A program made the position numbers and the translations under genes. 64,000 nucleotides of DNA from Roseovarius lutimaris. GTDB lineage: Bacteria > Pseudomonadota > Alphaproteobacteria > Rhodobacterales > Rhodobacteraceae. Below the pieces are notes generated by a model. That model was not told where the DNA came from and did not search any database. It saw nothing but the letters and a program-made list of their open reading frames with translations. Positions 17,094 to 25,807 of the stretch are shown one piece after another; position 1 is the stretch's first letter, and the number at the start of each line of letters is the position of its first letter. Location of the stretch: NCBI RefSeq assembly GCF_900115165.1, contig NZ_FOVP01000009.1, positions 1 through 64,000 of the forward strand, in the 5' to 3' direction.

Positions 17094-18110
17094 ATGAAAA
17101 TGACATTTATGAAGCGAATTTCGGCGGCGCTCATGGCCGGCGCGCTGCTGGCCGGGCCGGCGCTTGCGCAGGATATGACGTTTTTCCGCATCGGCACCGG
17201 TGGCGCCGGCGGCACCTATTTCCCGATTGGCGGCATCATCGCCAACGCCATTTCCAACCCACCCGGCTCGCGCCCCTGCGACGAGGGCGGCAACTGTGGT
17301 GTGCCGGGCCTTGTGGCCATGGCGCAATCGACCAACGCCTCGGCGCATAACGTGAACGCCGTGCAGGCTGGTCAGATGGAGGCCGGTTTGACCGGCGCCG
17401 CGACGCTGCATTATGCCTATAAAGGCATCGGCGTGTTCGAGGGCAACCAAAAGCCTGATGTGCGCGTGATTGCCAACCTCTTCCCCGAAGATCTGCACCT
17501 TGTGCTGCCCAAGGACGCAAAACTGAACGGTCTGGCCGATCTCAAGGGCAAGCGCGTTGGCATTGCGCAGGCGGGTTCGGGCACGCAGATCGCGGTCGAG
17601 CTGATCCTTGCCGCGCATGGCATCACCCGCGATAACATCGAAGAGGCCGAGCTTAACAACACCCAAAGCGCCGAACGCCTGGCCGACGGGCAGCTTGACG
17701 CCTATTTCTATGCCGCCGGCACCCCGGTTGCGGCGATGATCCAGCTCGACAACACCAAGGGCATGGAAATCTATGACTGGACCGAGGAAGAATTGAAAAC
17801 CGGCAACGAGGCCGTGCCCTATTACATCAGGTCATTGATCCCGGCGGGCACCTATCCGGGCGTTGATTATGACGTTGATACGCTGGCTGTGTCGGGGATG
17901 CTGATCACCAATGCCAATCAGCCAGAAGAGCTTGTCTATGAGATCACCAAGGCGCTTTGGTCTCCGACCGCACGCAAGCTCTTGGACAACGGTCACCCCA
18001 AAGGCAAGGCGATCACCGTTGAAACCGCGCTTGACGGGGTCGAAGGGATCGGCGTGCCGCTGCATCCCGGTGCCGAGAAATACTATCGCGAAATCGGCAT
18101 GCTGAAGTAA
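17094..18110 (+). CDS. TAXI-family TRAP transporter solute-binding protein
   Basis: 338 residues from the ATG at 17094, preceded by GTGGAGAG. A signal peptide (ending GPALAQ) exports it to the periplasm, where it would capture the substrate for the fused permease that follows. TAXI features: RIGTGGAGGTYFPIGG at the N-terminus, GKRVGIAQAGSGTQIAVELIL in the middle, and a C-terminal LHPGAEKYYREIG. TAXI proteins are known or suspected to bind glutamate-like or other carboxylates; the substrate here is unknown. Separated from the permease gene by a terminator-like hairpin. Confidence 0.93.
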   Translation: MKMTFMKRISAALMAGALLAGPALAQDMTFFRIGTGGAGGTYFPIGGIIANAISNPPGSRPCDEGGNCGVPGLVAMAQSTNASAHNVNAVQAGQMEAGLTGAATLHYAYKGIGVFEGNQKPDVRVIANLFPEDLHLVLPKDAKLNGLADLKGKRVGIAQAGSGTQIAVELILAAHGITRDNIEEAELNNTQSAERLADGQLDAYFYAAGTPVAAMIQLDNTKGMEIYDWTEEELKTGNEAVPYYIRSLIPAGTYPGVDYDVDTLAVSGMLITNANQPEELVYEITKALWSPTARKLLDNGHPKGKAITVETALDGVEGIGVPLHPGAEKYYREIGMLK

Positions 18111-18123
18111 ATCAGCGCGCCCA

Positions 18124-18160
18124 CCGGGGGTGGGTCACTTAACACCCGCCCCCGGTTTTT
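18124..18160 (+). terminator. GC-rich hairpin with U-run inside the TRAP operon
   Basis: CCGGGGGTGGGT (18124-18135) pairs with ACCCGCCCCCGG (about 18144-18155) and is followed by five T. It has the form of a Rho-independent terminator but lies between the binding-protein and permease genes, so it probably causes partial termination or protects the upstream message and so gives an excess of binding protein. Confidence 0.75.
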
Positions 18161-18193
18161 CGCCCCCCAATCCCCCGACAGGAGTGTTTCGCC

Positions 18194-20422
18194 ATGAGCA
18201 GCGAGCAAACGCTGGATGCCAAGGCTCTGGAAGAGCTTGAGAAAAAGTACGATTCCGCGCTCAATACCCGCGACAACGGACCCGTGCTTAAAAAACTCGG
18301 ATATTGGGCGGCGATCATCTTTGCGCTTTACCATATCTGGACCGCAGGCTTTGGCACGCCGGTCGATCATGTGCACATGGGCATTCACCTGGCCGGGCTT
18401 TATTTCTTTATTTTCATCAGTTTCCCTCTGATCCGCACGGCAAGCAGCCTGCATTACAAGGGCCCGAGCACGATGGCGCCGGGCAATGTGCCGCTCTATG
18501 ACTGGGCGCTGATCGTGCTGAGCGTCCTGGCCGCCCTGTTTCTCTGGATAAGCTGGCGGGGCTTTACCGGCTTTGGCCTTGATATCCCCGAACAAACCCT
18601 GCGCCAGGGCAACCCGACCACCACCGATGTCGTGCTTGGCACGATCCTTGTTCTGTCAACGCTGGAAATTGCGCGGCGCACGATTGGCTTCGTGTTGCCG
18701 CTGATCATCATGGTGTTCATGATCTATGCGCTTTTCGGGCCGCAGATGCCCGCCCAGATCTTGCGCCATCCGGGCGTTGACTGGCGGCAGTTCGTCAACA
18801 ACATGTATTTCCCGTCCGAAGGTATCTTTGGCATCACGCTCTGGGTGGTCTCGACGGTGGTGTTTCACTTTGTGCTGTTCGGCGTTGTCGCCCAACGCAT
18901 GGGCCTTGGCCAGTTTTTTATCGACAATGCGATGATGCTGGCGGGGCGCTATACCGGCGGGCCGGCCAAGGTGTCGGTGGTATCCTCGGCGTTCTTCGGC
19001 ACGATCTCCGGCTCGTCGATTGCCAACACGGTTTCGACCGGGTCACTGACCATCCCCAACATGAAAAAGATGGGCTATCCGGGCCATTTCGCCGCCGGGG
19101 TCGAGGCCGCCTCTTCCGCCGGCGGTCAGATCACCCCGCCGATCATGGGCGCGGCCAGCTTTCTTATGGCCGAATATCTTGAGGTGCCCTATACCACCAT
19201 CGTGATCGCCGCCATCGTGCCCGCGCTGATGCATTATATCGGCGTGATTTCGATCGTGCATTTCACCGCCCGCCGCCTTGGCCTGACGGCCTATGCCAAA
19301 GAAGATCTGCCGCGTTTTCTGGCGGTCTGGCGCGAAGGCTGGGTCACGATCGTGCCGCTGATCGCGCTTTTGATGGTGCTGTTTTCGGGCTATTCCCCGA
19401 ATATGGCGGCGTTCATGGGGCTGATGCTCTGTATCATCGTGGGGTTCTGCGGCATCGACAAGCCCGCCACCTTGATCATCCCGCTTGGGTTGTTGGGCTT
19501 TATCTTCTGGAAAGCCTCTCCGATGAGCGGGGCCGGATTTTCGCCGACAATCGCCGGGATGCTTGGCGCGCTCACGCTGATCGGATCGCTTCACCGCAAC
19601 AAACGTCAGGATTTCGGCGACCTGCTTGATAGCTTTCACATCGGCGTGCAATACGCGCTCGCGGTCGGGGCGGCCTCGGCGGCGGTGGGGATCGTGGTCG
19701 GTGTGATCAACACCACCGGTGTCGGCTTTCGCATGGGCTTCATGGTCACCAACGGCGCCTCAGACATTTCGATGGCGATTGCGCCGCTGCTTGACTGGAT
19801 GCCGGTCGAGGCCTTCAGCCAGCCTTCACTGCAACAGTTCATCTCGCTGGTGCTGATCGCCATGGCCTGTATCCTGATGGGGGCCGGCCTGCCGACGACG
19901 GCGCTTTATATCATGCTGGTTGCGGTCGCCACCCCCGCGCTTAGCCAGCTTGGCGTGCCGCCGCTCGCGACCCATATGTTCGTGCTCTATTACGGCGTCA
20001 TATCCGAGATCACGCCGCCGGTCTGTGCCTCGGCCTATGCGGCGGCGGGGATTGCCAATGCCAACCCGTTTCGCACCGGCATGACCGCCTTTACCCTTGG
20101 CCTGGGCAAGTTGATGGTGCCGATGGTCTTTGTCTATGCGCCGACAATCCTGATCGTGCTGCCGGAATATTTCACGCTTGGCTCATTCCTTCAGGTCTCG
20201 ATCACCAGTGGCTTCGGGATCTTCTGTATTGGTGCGGCGGTGGCGGGGTTCCTGATGGCGCCGTTGCGCGGGCTCTGGCGGCTTAGCTTTGTGGTCGGCG
20301 GCGTGCTTTTGGTCGCCCCCAGCCTTGGCAGCGACATCGCGGCGCTTGTGGTGATGGGCCCGGCCATCGCGATGCAGGTGATTGGTGGACGGACCGCAAC
20401 CGCCCCGGCACGCAACGCATGA
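18194..20422 (+). CDS. TRAP transporter permease, fused DctQ-DctM (TAXI type)
   Basis: 742 residues with many transmembrane helices. The N-terminal roughly 190 residues correspond to the small DctQ subunit, the rest to the large DctM subunit, fused as is normal for TAXI systems. DctM landmarks: SGSSIANTVSTGSLTIP, ASSAGGQITPPIMGAASFLMAE, and near the C-terminus a second half-repeat with GAGLPTTALYIM and SEITPPVCASAYAAAGIA. A Na+-driven secondary importer of the inner membrane. Its stop overlaps the start of the dehydrogenase gene by four bases. Confidence 0.95.
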   Translation: MSSEQTLDAKALEELEKKYDSALNTRDNGPVLKKLGYWAAIIFALYHIWTAGFGTPVDHVHMGIHLAGLYFFIFISFPLIRTASSLHYKGPSTMAPGNVPLYDWALIVLSVLAALFLWISWRGFTGFGLDIPEQTLRQGNPTTTDVVLGTILVLSTLEIARRTIGFVLPLIIMVFMIYALFGPQMPAQILRHPGVDWRQFVNNMYFPSEGIFGITLWVVSTVVFHFVLFGVVAQRMGLGQFFIDNAMMLAGRYTGGPAKVSVVSSAFFGTISGSSIANTVSTGSLTIPNMKKMGYPGHFAAGVEAASSAGGQITPPIMGAASFLMAEYLEVPYTTIVIAAIVPALMHYIGVISIVHFTARRLGLTAYAKEDLPRFLAVWREGWVTIVPLIALLMVLFSGYSPNMAAFMGLMLCIIVGFCGIDKPATLIIPLGLLGFIFWKASPMSGAGFSPTIAGMLGALTLIGSLHRNKRQDFGDLLDSFHIGVQYALAVGAASAAVGIVVGVINTTGVGFRMGFMVTNGASDISMAIAPLLDWMPVEAFSQPSLQQFISLVLIAMACILMGAGLPTTALYIMLVAVATPALSQLGVPPLATHMFVLYYGVISEITPPVCASAYAAAGIANANPFRTGMTAFTLGLGKLMVPMVFVYAPTILIVLPEYFTLGSFLQVSITSGFGIFCIGAAVAGFLMAPLRGLWRLSFVVGGVLLVAPSLGSDIAALVVMGPAIAMQVIGGRTATAPARNA

Positions 20423-21672
20423 GCGCGCCGCAAATCACAGCCGTGATCGGCGGCGGCATCGTCGGGATTTGCACGGCAATTGCCCTGGCCGAGCGCGGCA
20501 CGCCGGTGCGCCTGATTGATCGCGATGCCCCCGGTCAGGGGGCGTCAATGGGCAATGCCGGGGTGATTTCGCCGTTTTCGGTGGTGCCGCAATCGCTTCC
20601 GGGGTTGTGGCGCGATATCCCCCGCTGGGTGCTTGATCCTTCAGGGCCGGTGCACCTGCGCCCGCGGCACATCCCGCGGTTTCTGCCCTGGGCGCTCAGA
20701 TTTCTGCGCGCAGGGCAACGTGACCGGGTGCACGCCACCGCAGCGGCAATGCATGCGCTCAACCACGACAATGTCACGCTCTACCGACAGCTTTTGGAAG
20801 GCACCGGGCACGAAGACCTTGTGCAGGACAGCTTTTACGTGATGGCCAGCCGCAGCGCCGCGCCCGCTCGGCTTGACAGTTTCACCAACCAGTTGCGCCG
20901 CAAATATGGCGCCGAATTAGAGGCCGTGGACGCCGCCGCGCTGCGGGGTCTTGAACCGGCGCTATCGCCTGCGTTCAAATCCGCGCTTTTGATCAAGGGA
21001 CAGGCGCGCGCGCTGTCGCCGGGGCGTATCTGCGTCGTGCTGGCCGATAAGCTGCGCGGTTTGGGCGGCGAGGTGGTTTGCGCCAAGGTCACCGGGCTTT
21101 TGCGCACCGACGAGGATTGGCAGATCAACACCGACACCGGTCCAATCCGCGCCACCAATGTTGTGCTGGCCGCCGGGGCATGGTCGGCGCGGCTTTTGGC
21201 ACCGCTTGGTATCGACGTGCCCCTTGAGGCCGAGCGTGGCTATCACCTTGCTTTTCCAGACGCCCCCGTGACGCTCAACAATTCGGTCATGGACGCGGAT
21301 ATGAAGCTTGTCGCGAGCAGCATGGAAGGCGCCCTGCGGGCCGCCGGCACTGCGGAATTCGGCGGGCTTGAGACCGAGGCAAGCCCGGCACGGGCAGAGG
21401 CGCTTGCCAAAGTGGCGCGCCAACTTTGCCCGGATCTGGCCGAGGCGCGGTATGAAACATGGTCGGGCCTGCGCCCGTCGTTTCCCGACAGCCTTCCGGC
21501 AATCGGGCCGATCAAAGGGCAACCCGGCCTGATCGCCGCCTTTGGTCATAGTCACTGGGGCTTTATGATGGGGCCGAAAACCGGGCGTCTGGCCGCCAGT
21601 CTGGCCATGGGCGAACAGCCCAATATAGACCTGTCCCCATATGATCCAACGCGGTTCCAGCACGCAACTTAG
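20419..21672 (+). CDS. DadA-like FAD-dependent amino acid dehydrogenase
   Basis: 417 residues. N-terminal FAD motif VIGGGIVGICTAIALAERG, then the DAO fold with GASMGNAGVISPF, typical of the DadA group. The C-terminus has TWSGLRPSFPDSLPAIGP and GHSHWGFMMGPKTGRLAA, which fit the family. DadA oxidatively deaminates D-amino acids to 2-oxo acids; relatives act on opines, hydroxyproline or N-methyl amino acids. Translational coupling to the TRAP permease (ATGA) suggests it acts on what the transporter brings in. Ends in TAG, four bases into the convergent diguanylate cyclase gene. Confidence 0.9.
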   Translation: MSAPQITAVIGGGIVGICTAIALAERGTPVRLIDRDAPGQGASMGNAGVISPFSVVPQSLPGLWRDIPRWVLDPSGPVHLRPRHIPRFLPWALRFLRAGQRDRVHATAAAMHALNHDNVTLYRQLLEGTGHEDLVQDSFYVMASRSAAPARLDSFTNQLRRKYGAELEAVDAAALRGLEPALSPAFKSALLIKGQARALSPGRICVVLADKLRGLGGEVVCAKVTGLLRTDEDWQINTDTGPIRATNVVLAAGAWSARLLAPLGIDVPLEAERGYHLAFPDAPVTLNNSVMDADMKLVASSMEGALRAAGTAEFGGLETEASPARAEALAKVARQLCPDLAEARYETWSGLRPSFPDSLPAIGPIKGQPGLIAAFGHSHWGFMMGPKTGRLAASLAMGEQPNIDLSPYDPTRFQHAT

Positions 21673-22703
21673 TCGGTGCCGTGCAGCGGGGGATCGGCGC
21701 GCAAGGCGGGATCGTAAAGGACATGGCATGCCCGGCCACGTGCCTTGGCAGCATAAAGCGCCAGATCCGAATCTTCCATCATGCGCGCCAGATCAGGGGT
21801 CTCATAGGCACAGCTCAGCGTCGCGCCGATGCTACCCGATACCCGGCATTCCTGCCCGTTATACATCACCGGCTCTTCCAGGCACAGGATCAGCCGAGTG
21901 GCAATTTCGCTCAGACGCGCGCGCGCGGTGACCCCGGCGAGAATCAGCACGAATTCATCGCCACCGGTGCGCGCGACAAGGTCATCGGCACGGGTTTGTG
22001 CCAGGATGCGACGGGCCACGTTCTGCAAGACCTGATCGCCGGCGGCATGGCCCAGGGTGTCATTCACCTGTTTGAAATAATCCAGGTCAAGGTGCATCAG
22101 GGCAAAATCCTGTTCGGTCTGCATCAGCCGTTCAAGCACATGATCCATCGCGCGGCGGTTTTTCAAACCGGTAAGCGTATCGGTATAGGCCTGCTCTTCG
22201 GCGGCGATGCGTGCCCCCTGAAGCCGCAGGTTGAGCTTGCGCGACGCCTCCATCGCGGCGGATTTCGCCTCGATCAGATAGAGCATCTCGATAGTCAGAT
22301 CGGTCGCCGGAAAATCCCCGGCATTAAGGCCAAAATCGCGCACCGCATCGACCACGGAAATGCCAAAGGACAGGTTGATGATCGCCCCCCCCGGCGGCCC
22401 AAGCGATGCCGCGCCTTGCGGCAGCGCGATCAACACGCCTTTCATCCCGGTGCGCACGCCATCGCGCAATCGCAAATGCAACCGCGCGCCATGACAGCCC
22501 CGCAGCCCCGCCATGGTTTCGGCCACATGGGGACGACGCAGCTCGGCGATTTCCAGAAACCGTTCCCCGATCAAAGGCTTACCTGCAAAAACCTTCTGCA
22601 AGGTCGGCCCCGCATGCACCACATGCCCGCTGGCATTCAGCACCGCATGCATCGGGCACAAGACATCAAGCAAATCATAGGAGGGATAGGTTTCATCGCT
22701 CAT
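21669..22703 (-). CDS. diguanylate cyclase paired with an H-NOX-like protein
   Basis: 344 residues. The N-terminal about 170 residues are a sensor/interaction region with a PAS-like look (HAVLNASGHVVHAGPTLQKVF) and then a short coiled coil; this is the H-NOX-associated (HNOBA-like) type of N-terminus. The C-terminal GGDEF domain has an intact GGDEF motif near residues 247-251, and RxxD (RADD) five residues before it, the product-inhibition I-site. So it should make c-di-GMP from GTP and be feedback-inhibited. Its start codon overlaps the H-NOX-like stop by four bases, so the two are made together. Confidence 0.92.
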   Translation of the reverse strand: MSDETYPSYDLLDVLCPMHAVLNASGHVVHAGPTLQKVFAGKPLIGERFLEIAELRRPHVAETMAGLRGCHGARLHLRLRDGVRTGMKGVLIALPQGAASLGPPGGAIINLSFGISVVDAVRDFGLNAGDFPATDLTIEMLYLIEAKSAAMEASRKLNLRLQGARIAAEEQAYTDTLTGLKNRRAMDHVLERLMQTEQDFALMHLDLDYFKQVNDTLGHAAGDQVLQNVARRILAQTRADDLVARTGGDEFVLILAGVTARARLSEIATRLILCLEEPVMYNGQECRVSGSIGATLSCAYETPDLARMMEDSDLALYAAKARGRACHVLYDPALRADPPLHGTD

Positions 22704-23302
22704 CCGGTCAGCCCCCCGGCGCCAAGTTCAAAGCTCCGACCGCTGGCAAAAGCCGTCTCCAAAAGGCGAATCAGGATCACTTCGCGCCCTGCACTTGCCC
22801 CCCTGTATTCAAGAAAAACCAGGGCGCCATAGTCATCCGCCATGGCGCGCAGAACCCCCATCACCACGCGCCCAAGTCGCAGATCATGATGTTCGCACAG
22901 GCCGACGGTCAGGCTGTAACTGCCTTCGCCATGATCGCGCAATTCAAGCGTCGGCAAGTCAAGATCGAACACAGCAAGGCGGGCACGTTCGGCCAGATCA
23001 TCCAGAGAGTGCAGGAAATCCACGAAATCCACCCCACCAAAGCGCAAAAGCCGTCGCGGCGCCTCGATATCGGGATGTGAGATCATATAGGTGCCGATAT
23101 CCTCGAACAGGTCCGGCAAATCCTTGCCAAGACGCGTCGCCAGGGCCGCCAGGACCTCTTTGGTCACCTGCGGTTCATAGGTCATCATCGCCTCGAACTC
23201 TGTATACCCGAGATCGAGACGTCTTATGGTTTCAAGCCAGACGTCGCGCCCATAGGTATCGCGAACAAATCTCTCTATGGCGCGGTTAACCAGCCCGTGC
23301 AT
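22700..23302 (-). CDS. H-NOX-like protein lacking the heme histidine
   Basis: 200 residues from the ATG at 23302, chosen because GGAGAT precedes it. The N-terminus MHGLVNRAIERFVRDTYG is typical of H-NOX (heme-nitric oxide/oxygen-binding) domains and the length matches. Two hallmarks are missing. In FLHSLDDLAERARL the residue aligned with the proximal heme His (H102 of the Thermoanaerobacter protein) is Ala104, and the YxSxR motif that holds the heme propionates is not found in the aligned stretch near 131-143 (SLTVGLCEHHDL). The nearby His98 or His76 could be substitute ligands. H-NOX proteins report NO to partner diguanylate cyclases; this one may bind heme differently or sense something else. 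Confidence 0.85.
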   Translation of the reverse strand: MHGLVNRAIERFVRDTYGRDVWLETIRRLDLGYTEFEAMMTYEPQVTKEVLAALATRLGKDLPDLFEDIGTYMISHPDIEAPRRLLRFGGVDFVDFLHSLDDLAERARLAVFDLDLPTLELRDHGEGSYSLTVGLCEHHDLRLGRVVMGVLRAMADDYGALVFLEYRGASAGREVILIRLLETAFASGRSFELGAGGLTG

Positions 23303-23435
23303 CGCAATCTCCACTCGTACCGCGCAACTGTGGCACGCCGGGGTTAACAAGCATTGAACGCCTGAAATTCAGTCAATGTTACACAGGCTTCGGCCAAGGC
23401 TTGTCACCGCCGGGACGCGTTGCTACATCTTTCAT

Positions 23436-23520
23436 ATCCGTTGGGGTGCCCGTTTCGGGCTGAGAGGCAATGATGCCAACCCACCGAACCTGATCCGGCT
23501 CGCACCGGCGGAGGGAACGG
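23436..23520 (+). ncRNA. TPP riboswitch (THI element)
   Basis: The conserved core is easy to read: GGGGTGCCC (about 23442), GGGCTGAGA (23457-23465), CCACCGAACCTGATCCGG (about 23481-23498) and the closing CACCGGCGGAGGGA. These are the pyrimidine- and pyrophosphate-sensor helices of the thiamine pyrophosphate riboswitch. It lies 65 bases upstream of the ABC ATPase gene and should turn the operon off when TPP is plentiful. Whether it acts on transcription or on translation cannot be told. Confidence 0.95.
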
Positions 23521-23585
23521 AGACAGCGCCACACAGCGGCGCCCTTCCCCCCTTGTGCCATGCGCTACACAAAGGAAGGCCGCCG

Positions 23586-24320
23586 ATGCACCCGACACCA
23601 CCCGAGCTTGTGATCGAGGGCAGCGCCCGGATTGGCGACACGCCGATTTTCGGGCCGCTGCGCCTTTGCATGCCTGCCGGGCGCTGGACCTGTCTTCTGG
23701 GGCCGTCGGGTGTCGGGAAAACCACGCTTTTGCGGCTTTTGGCCGGGGTTGATGATGTGACCGATTTTACCGGCACGATCACCGCCTCGGACGGTCTGGC
23801 CTTGCCGGGGCGGATGGCCCTGATGGCGCAGGGCGACCTGTTGATGCCCTGGCTTGACGTGCTGGGCAATGTCACGCTTGGCGCGCGCCTGCGCGGTGCG
23901 CCGCGCGACAAAGAGCGCGCGCTTGCCATGCTTAACCGTGTGGGCCTCGGCGAGCATGCCCGCAAGACGCCGGAGGCGCTTTCGGGCGGGCAACGCCAGC
24001 GGGTGGCGCTTGCGCGTACCCTGATGGAGGATCGCCCGATCGTGTTGCTGGACGAGCCGTTTTCGGCACTTGATGCCCGCACCCGCGCCCAGATGCAGGA
24101 CCTGAGCGCCGAACATCTTATGGGGCGCACCGTTCTGATGGTCACTCATGACCCGGCCGAGGCCGCCCGTCTTGGCGATGCGATCCATATCCTGTCAGAA
24201 TCCGGCCTGACCGATTTTACCCCACCCCAGGGCGCGCCGCCGCGCCCGGTGGATGACACCGAAACCCTTGCCGCACAGGGCCGCCTGTTGGCGCTCTTGC
24301 GCGCGCCCGCGATGCCATGA
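23586..24320 (+). CDS. ABC transporter ATPase for thiamine or its pyrimidine precursor
   Basis: 244 residues; the start at 23586 follows AAGGAAGG. Complete ABC ATPase: Walker A GPSGVGKTTLL near residue 39, signature LSGGQRQRVALARTL, Walker B IVLLDEPFSALD and the switch His in VTHD. The TPP riboswitch upstream and the tenA gene downstream mark it as the ATPase of a thiamine-related uptake system of the ThiXYZ/ThiZ type, which imports the pyrimidine salvage precursor. Cytoplasmic face of the inner membrane. Its stop overlaps the tenA region. Confidence 0.9.
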   Translation: MHPTPPELVIEGSARIGDTPIFGPLRLCMPAGRWTCLLGPSGVGKTTLLRLLAGVDDVTDFTGTITASDGLALPGRMALMAQGDLLMPWLDVLGNVTLGARLRGAPRDKERALAMLNRVGLGEHARKTPEALSGGQRQRVALARTLMEDRPIVLLDEPFSALDARTRAQMQDLSAEHLMGRTVLMVTHDPAEAARLGDAIHILSESGLTDFTPPQGAPPRPVDDTETLAAQGRLLALLRAPAMP

Positions 24321-24334
24321 AACAGGAGCCTGCG

Positions 24335-24991
24335 ATGCGCCCCACCGATCACCTCAAGTCGCTGTGCCAGTCGGACTGGGCTGCGGCCACAAACCATGCC
24401 TTTACCAACGATCTGGTCGCGGGAACCCTCGCGCAGGACAAGATGCTGGCCTATCTGCGCCAGGATTACCTGTTCATCGAGGGGTTTGTGCGGCTTCTGG
24501 CCTCGGCCATCGCGCAGGCGCCAAGCCTTGGTGATGCGATCCCGGCGGCGCAATTTCTGGGCCTGATTTCGGGGCCGGAAAATACCTATTTCCTGCGCGC
24601 CATTCCGGCCCTTGGCGGGCAGGCCGATCCGCCCGCGCCCGCGCATCCGGTGACCCGCGAATTTCAGGCGCTTATGGCGCAGGCGGCGCGCTCTGGGCGT
24701 TATGAACAGATGCTTGCGGTTCTGGTCGTCGCGGAATGGTCCTATCTCAGCTGGGCCAGCCCGCATGCCGACAAGGCCGGGGGCCTGCCGTTCTGGTTTG
24801 GCGAATGGATCACCCTGCATAGCGGCGCAGGGTTTGAGGGCGTCGTCGCCTATCTGCGTGATCAGCTTGATCGCGCATGGGAGGGCCTTGGCCCCGACGA
24901 CAGACACGCGGTGGAAGAGACCTTCGTCACCGCCACCCGGCTTGAGCGCGCGTTCTTTGATGCCGCAGTTGAGGGATATAAACCCGCATGA
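24335..24991 (+). CDS. tenA: TenA-family thiamine salvage enzyme, TenA_E type
   Basis: 218 residues from the ATG at 24335, preceded by CAGGAG; an earlier in-frame ATG at 24317 overlaps the ATPase stop but has no ribosome site. The fold of TenA (thiaminase II) is evident: FIEGFVRLLASAIAQAP, then HPVTREF and the C-terminal FVTATRLERAFFDAA. At the place where classical TenA has its nucleophile Cys, the sequence is VVAEWSYLSW with Glu, which marks the TenA_E class. These enzymes hydrolyse amino-pyrimidine breakdown products of thiamine to HMP. Controlled by the riboswitch; the stop overlaps the permease start by four bases. Confidence 0.9.
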   Translation: MRPTDHLKSLCQSDWAAATNHAFTNDLVAGTLAQDKMLAYLRQDYLFIEGFVRLLASAIAQAPSLGDAIPAAQFLGLISGPENTYFLRAIPALGGQADPPAPAHPVTREFQALMAQAARSGRYEQMLAVLVVAEWSYLSWASPHADKAGGLPFWFGEWITLHSGAGFEGVVAYLRDQLDRAWEGLGPDDRHAVEETFVTATRLERAFFDAAVEGYKPA

Positions 24992-25743
24992 GCCGCCTCG
25001 TTACCATTGTTACCTCGACCACCCTGGCGCTTGTCCTCTGGCAGGGGTTGGTGACGCTGGCCGATCTTCCGGCCTTTATCCTGCCGGGGCCGGGGCGGGT
25101 GTTTGAAACCCTTTGGGCGAGCCGCGCATTGATCGCCCATCACGCCACCATCACCGGCGCCGAGGTCTTGCTTGGGCTGGCCTTGGGGGCGGTTCTTGGC
25201 GGGTTTTCGGCAATTGGTCTTGCCGCCTCGCCGATGGCGCGCCGGTTGATCCGCCCGATGATGGTGTTCAGCCAGGCGATCCCGGTCTTTGCCCTCGCGC
25301 CGATCCTGACACTCTGGCTGGGTTATGGGCTTTGGTCCAAGGTGGCGATGGCGCTTTTGATCATCTATTTCCCGGTCACCTCGGCGTTCTTTGACGCGTT
25401 GATGCGCACACCGCAACACTGGCTTGATCTGGGGCGGATCATGGGGGCGAACCGGCACCGCCTTATGTGGCATATCCGGGTGCCTGCGGCCCTGCCCGGT
25501 TTTGCCTCGGGGTTGCGGCTGGCGGCGGTCTATGCCCCGATCGGCGCGATCATCGGCGAATGGGTCGGGGCGTCAAAGGGGCTTGGCTACCTGATGCTTC
25601 TGGCGAATGGGCGCGCCAAGATTGACCTTATGTTCGCGGCGCTGATCGTGCTGGCGCTGCTGACGCTTTTGCTGCATGCCGGGGTGGATCGGGCCTGTCG
25701 CAAATGGCTGGATGGCAAGGCCGCCCGGCATGGCCCTGCCTAG
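24988..25743 (+). CDS. ABC transporter permease, thiamine-precursor uptake
   Basis: 251 residues with about six transmembrane helices and the BPD_transp_1 fold. The EAA loop that contacts the ATPase is seen as GANRHRLMWHIRVPAALPGFASGLR. Resembles ThiX/SsuC-type permeases. It is the last gene of the riboswitch operon. No gene for a periplasmic binding protein (ThiY) follows or precedes, so that subunit must be encoded elsewhere or has been lost. Confidence 0.9.
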   Translation: MSRLVTIVTSTTLALVLWQGLVTLADLPAFILPGPGRVFETLWASRALIAHHATITGAEVLLGLALGAVLGGFSAIGLAASPMARRLIRPMMVFSQAIPVFALAPILTLWLGYGLWSKVAMALLIIYFPVTSAFFDALMRTPQHWLDLGRIMGANRHRLMWHIRVPAALPGFASGLRLAAVYAPIGAIIGEWVGASKGLGYLMLLANGRAKIDLMFAALIVLALLTLLLHAGVDRACRKWLDGKAARHGPA

Positions 25744-25807
25744 GACAGGCGCCCACCTGTGCAACGTTATTTGACCATGGTATTGTTGACTGCGAAAGTG
25801 AGGTTAA

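Noticed and set aside
24317..24334. six-codon N-terminal extension of TenA from the ATG overlapping the ATPase stop
   Set aside because: The CAGGAG in this stretch is well spaced for the ATG at 24335, and there is no ribosome site for 24317.
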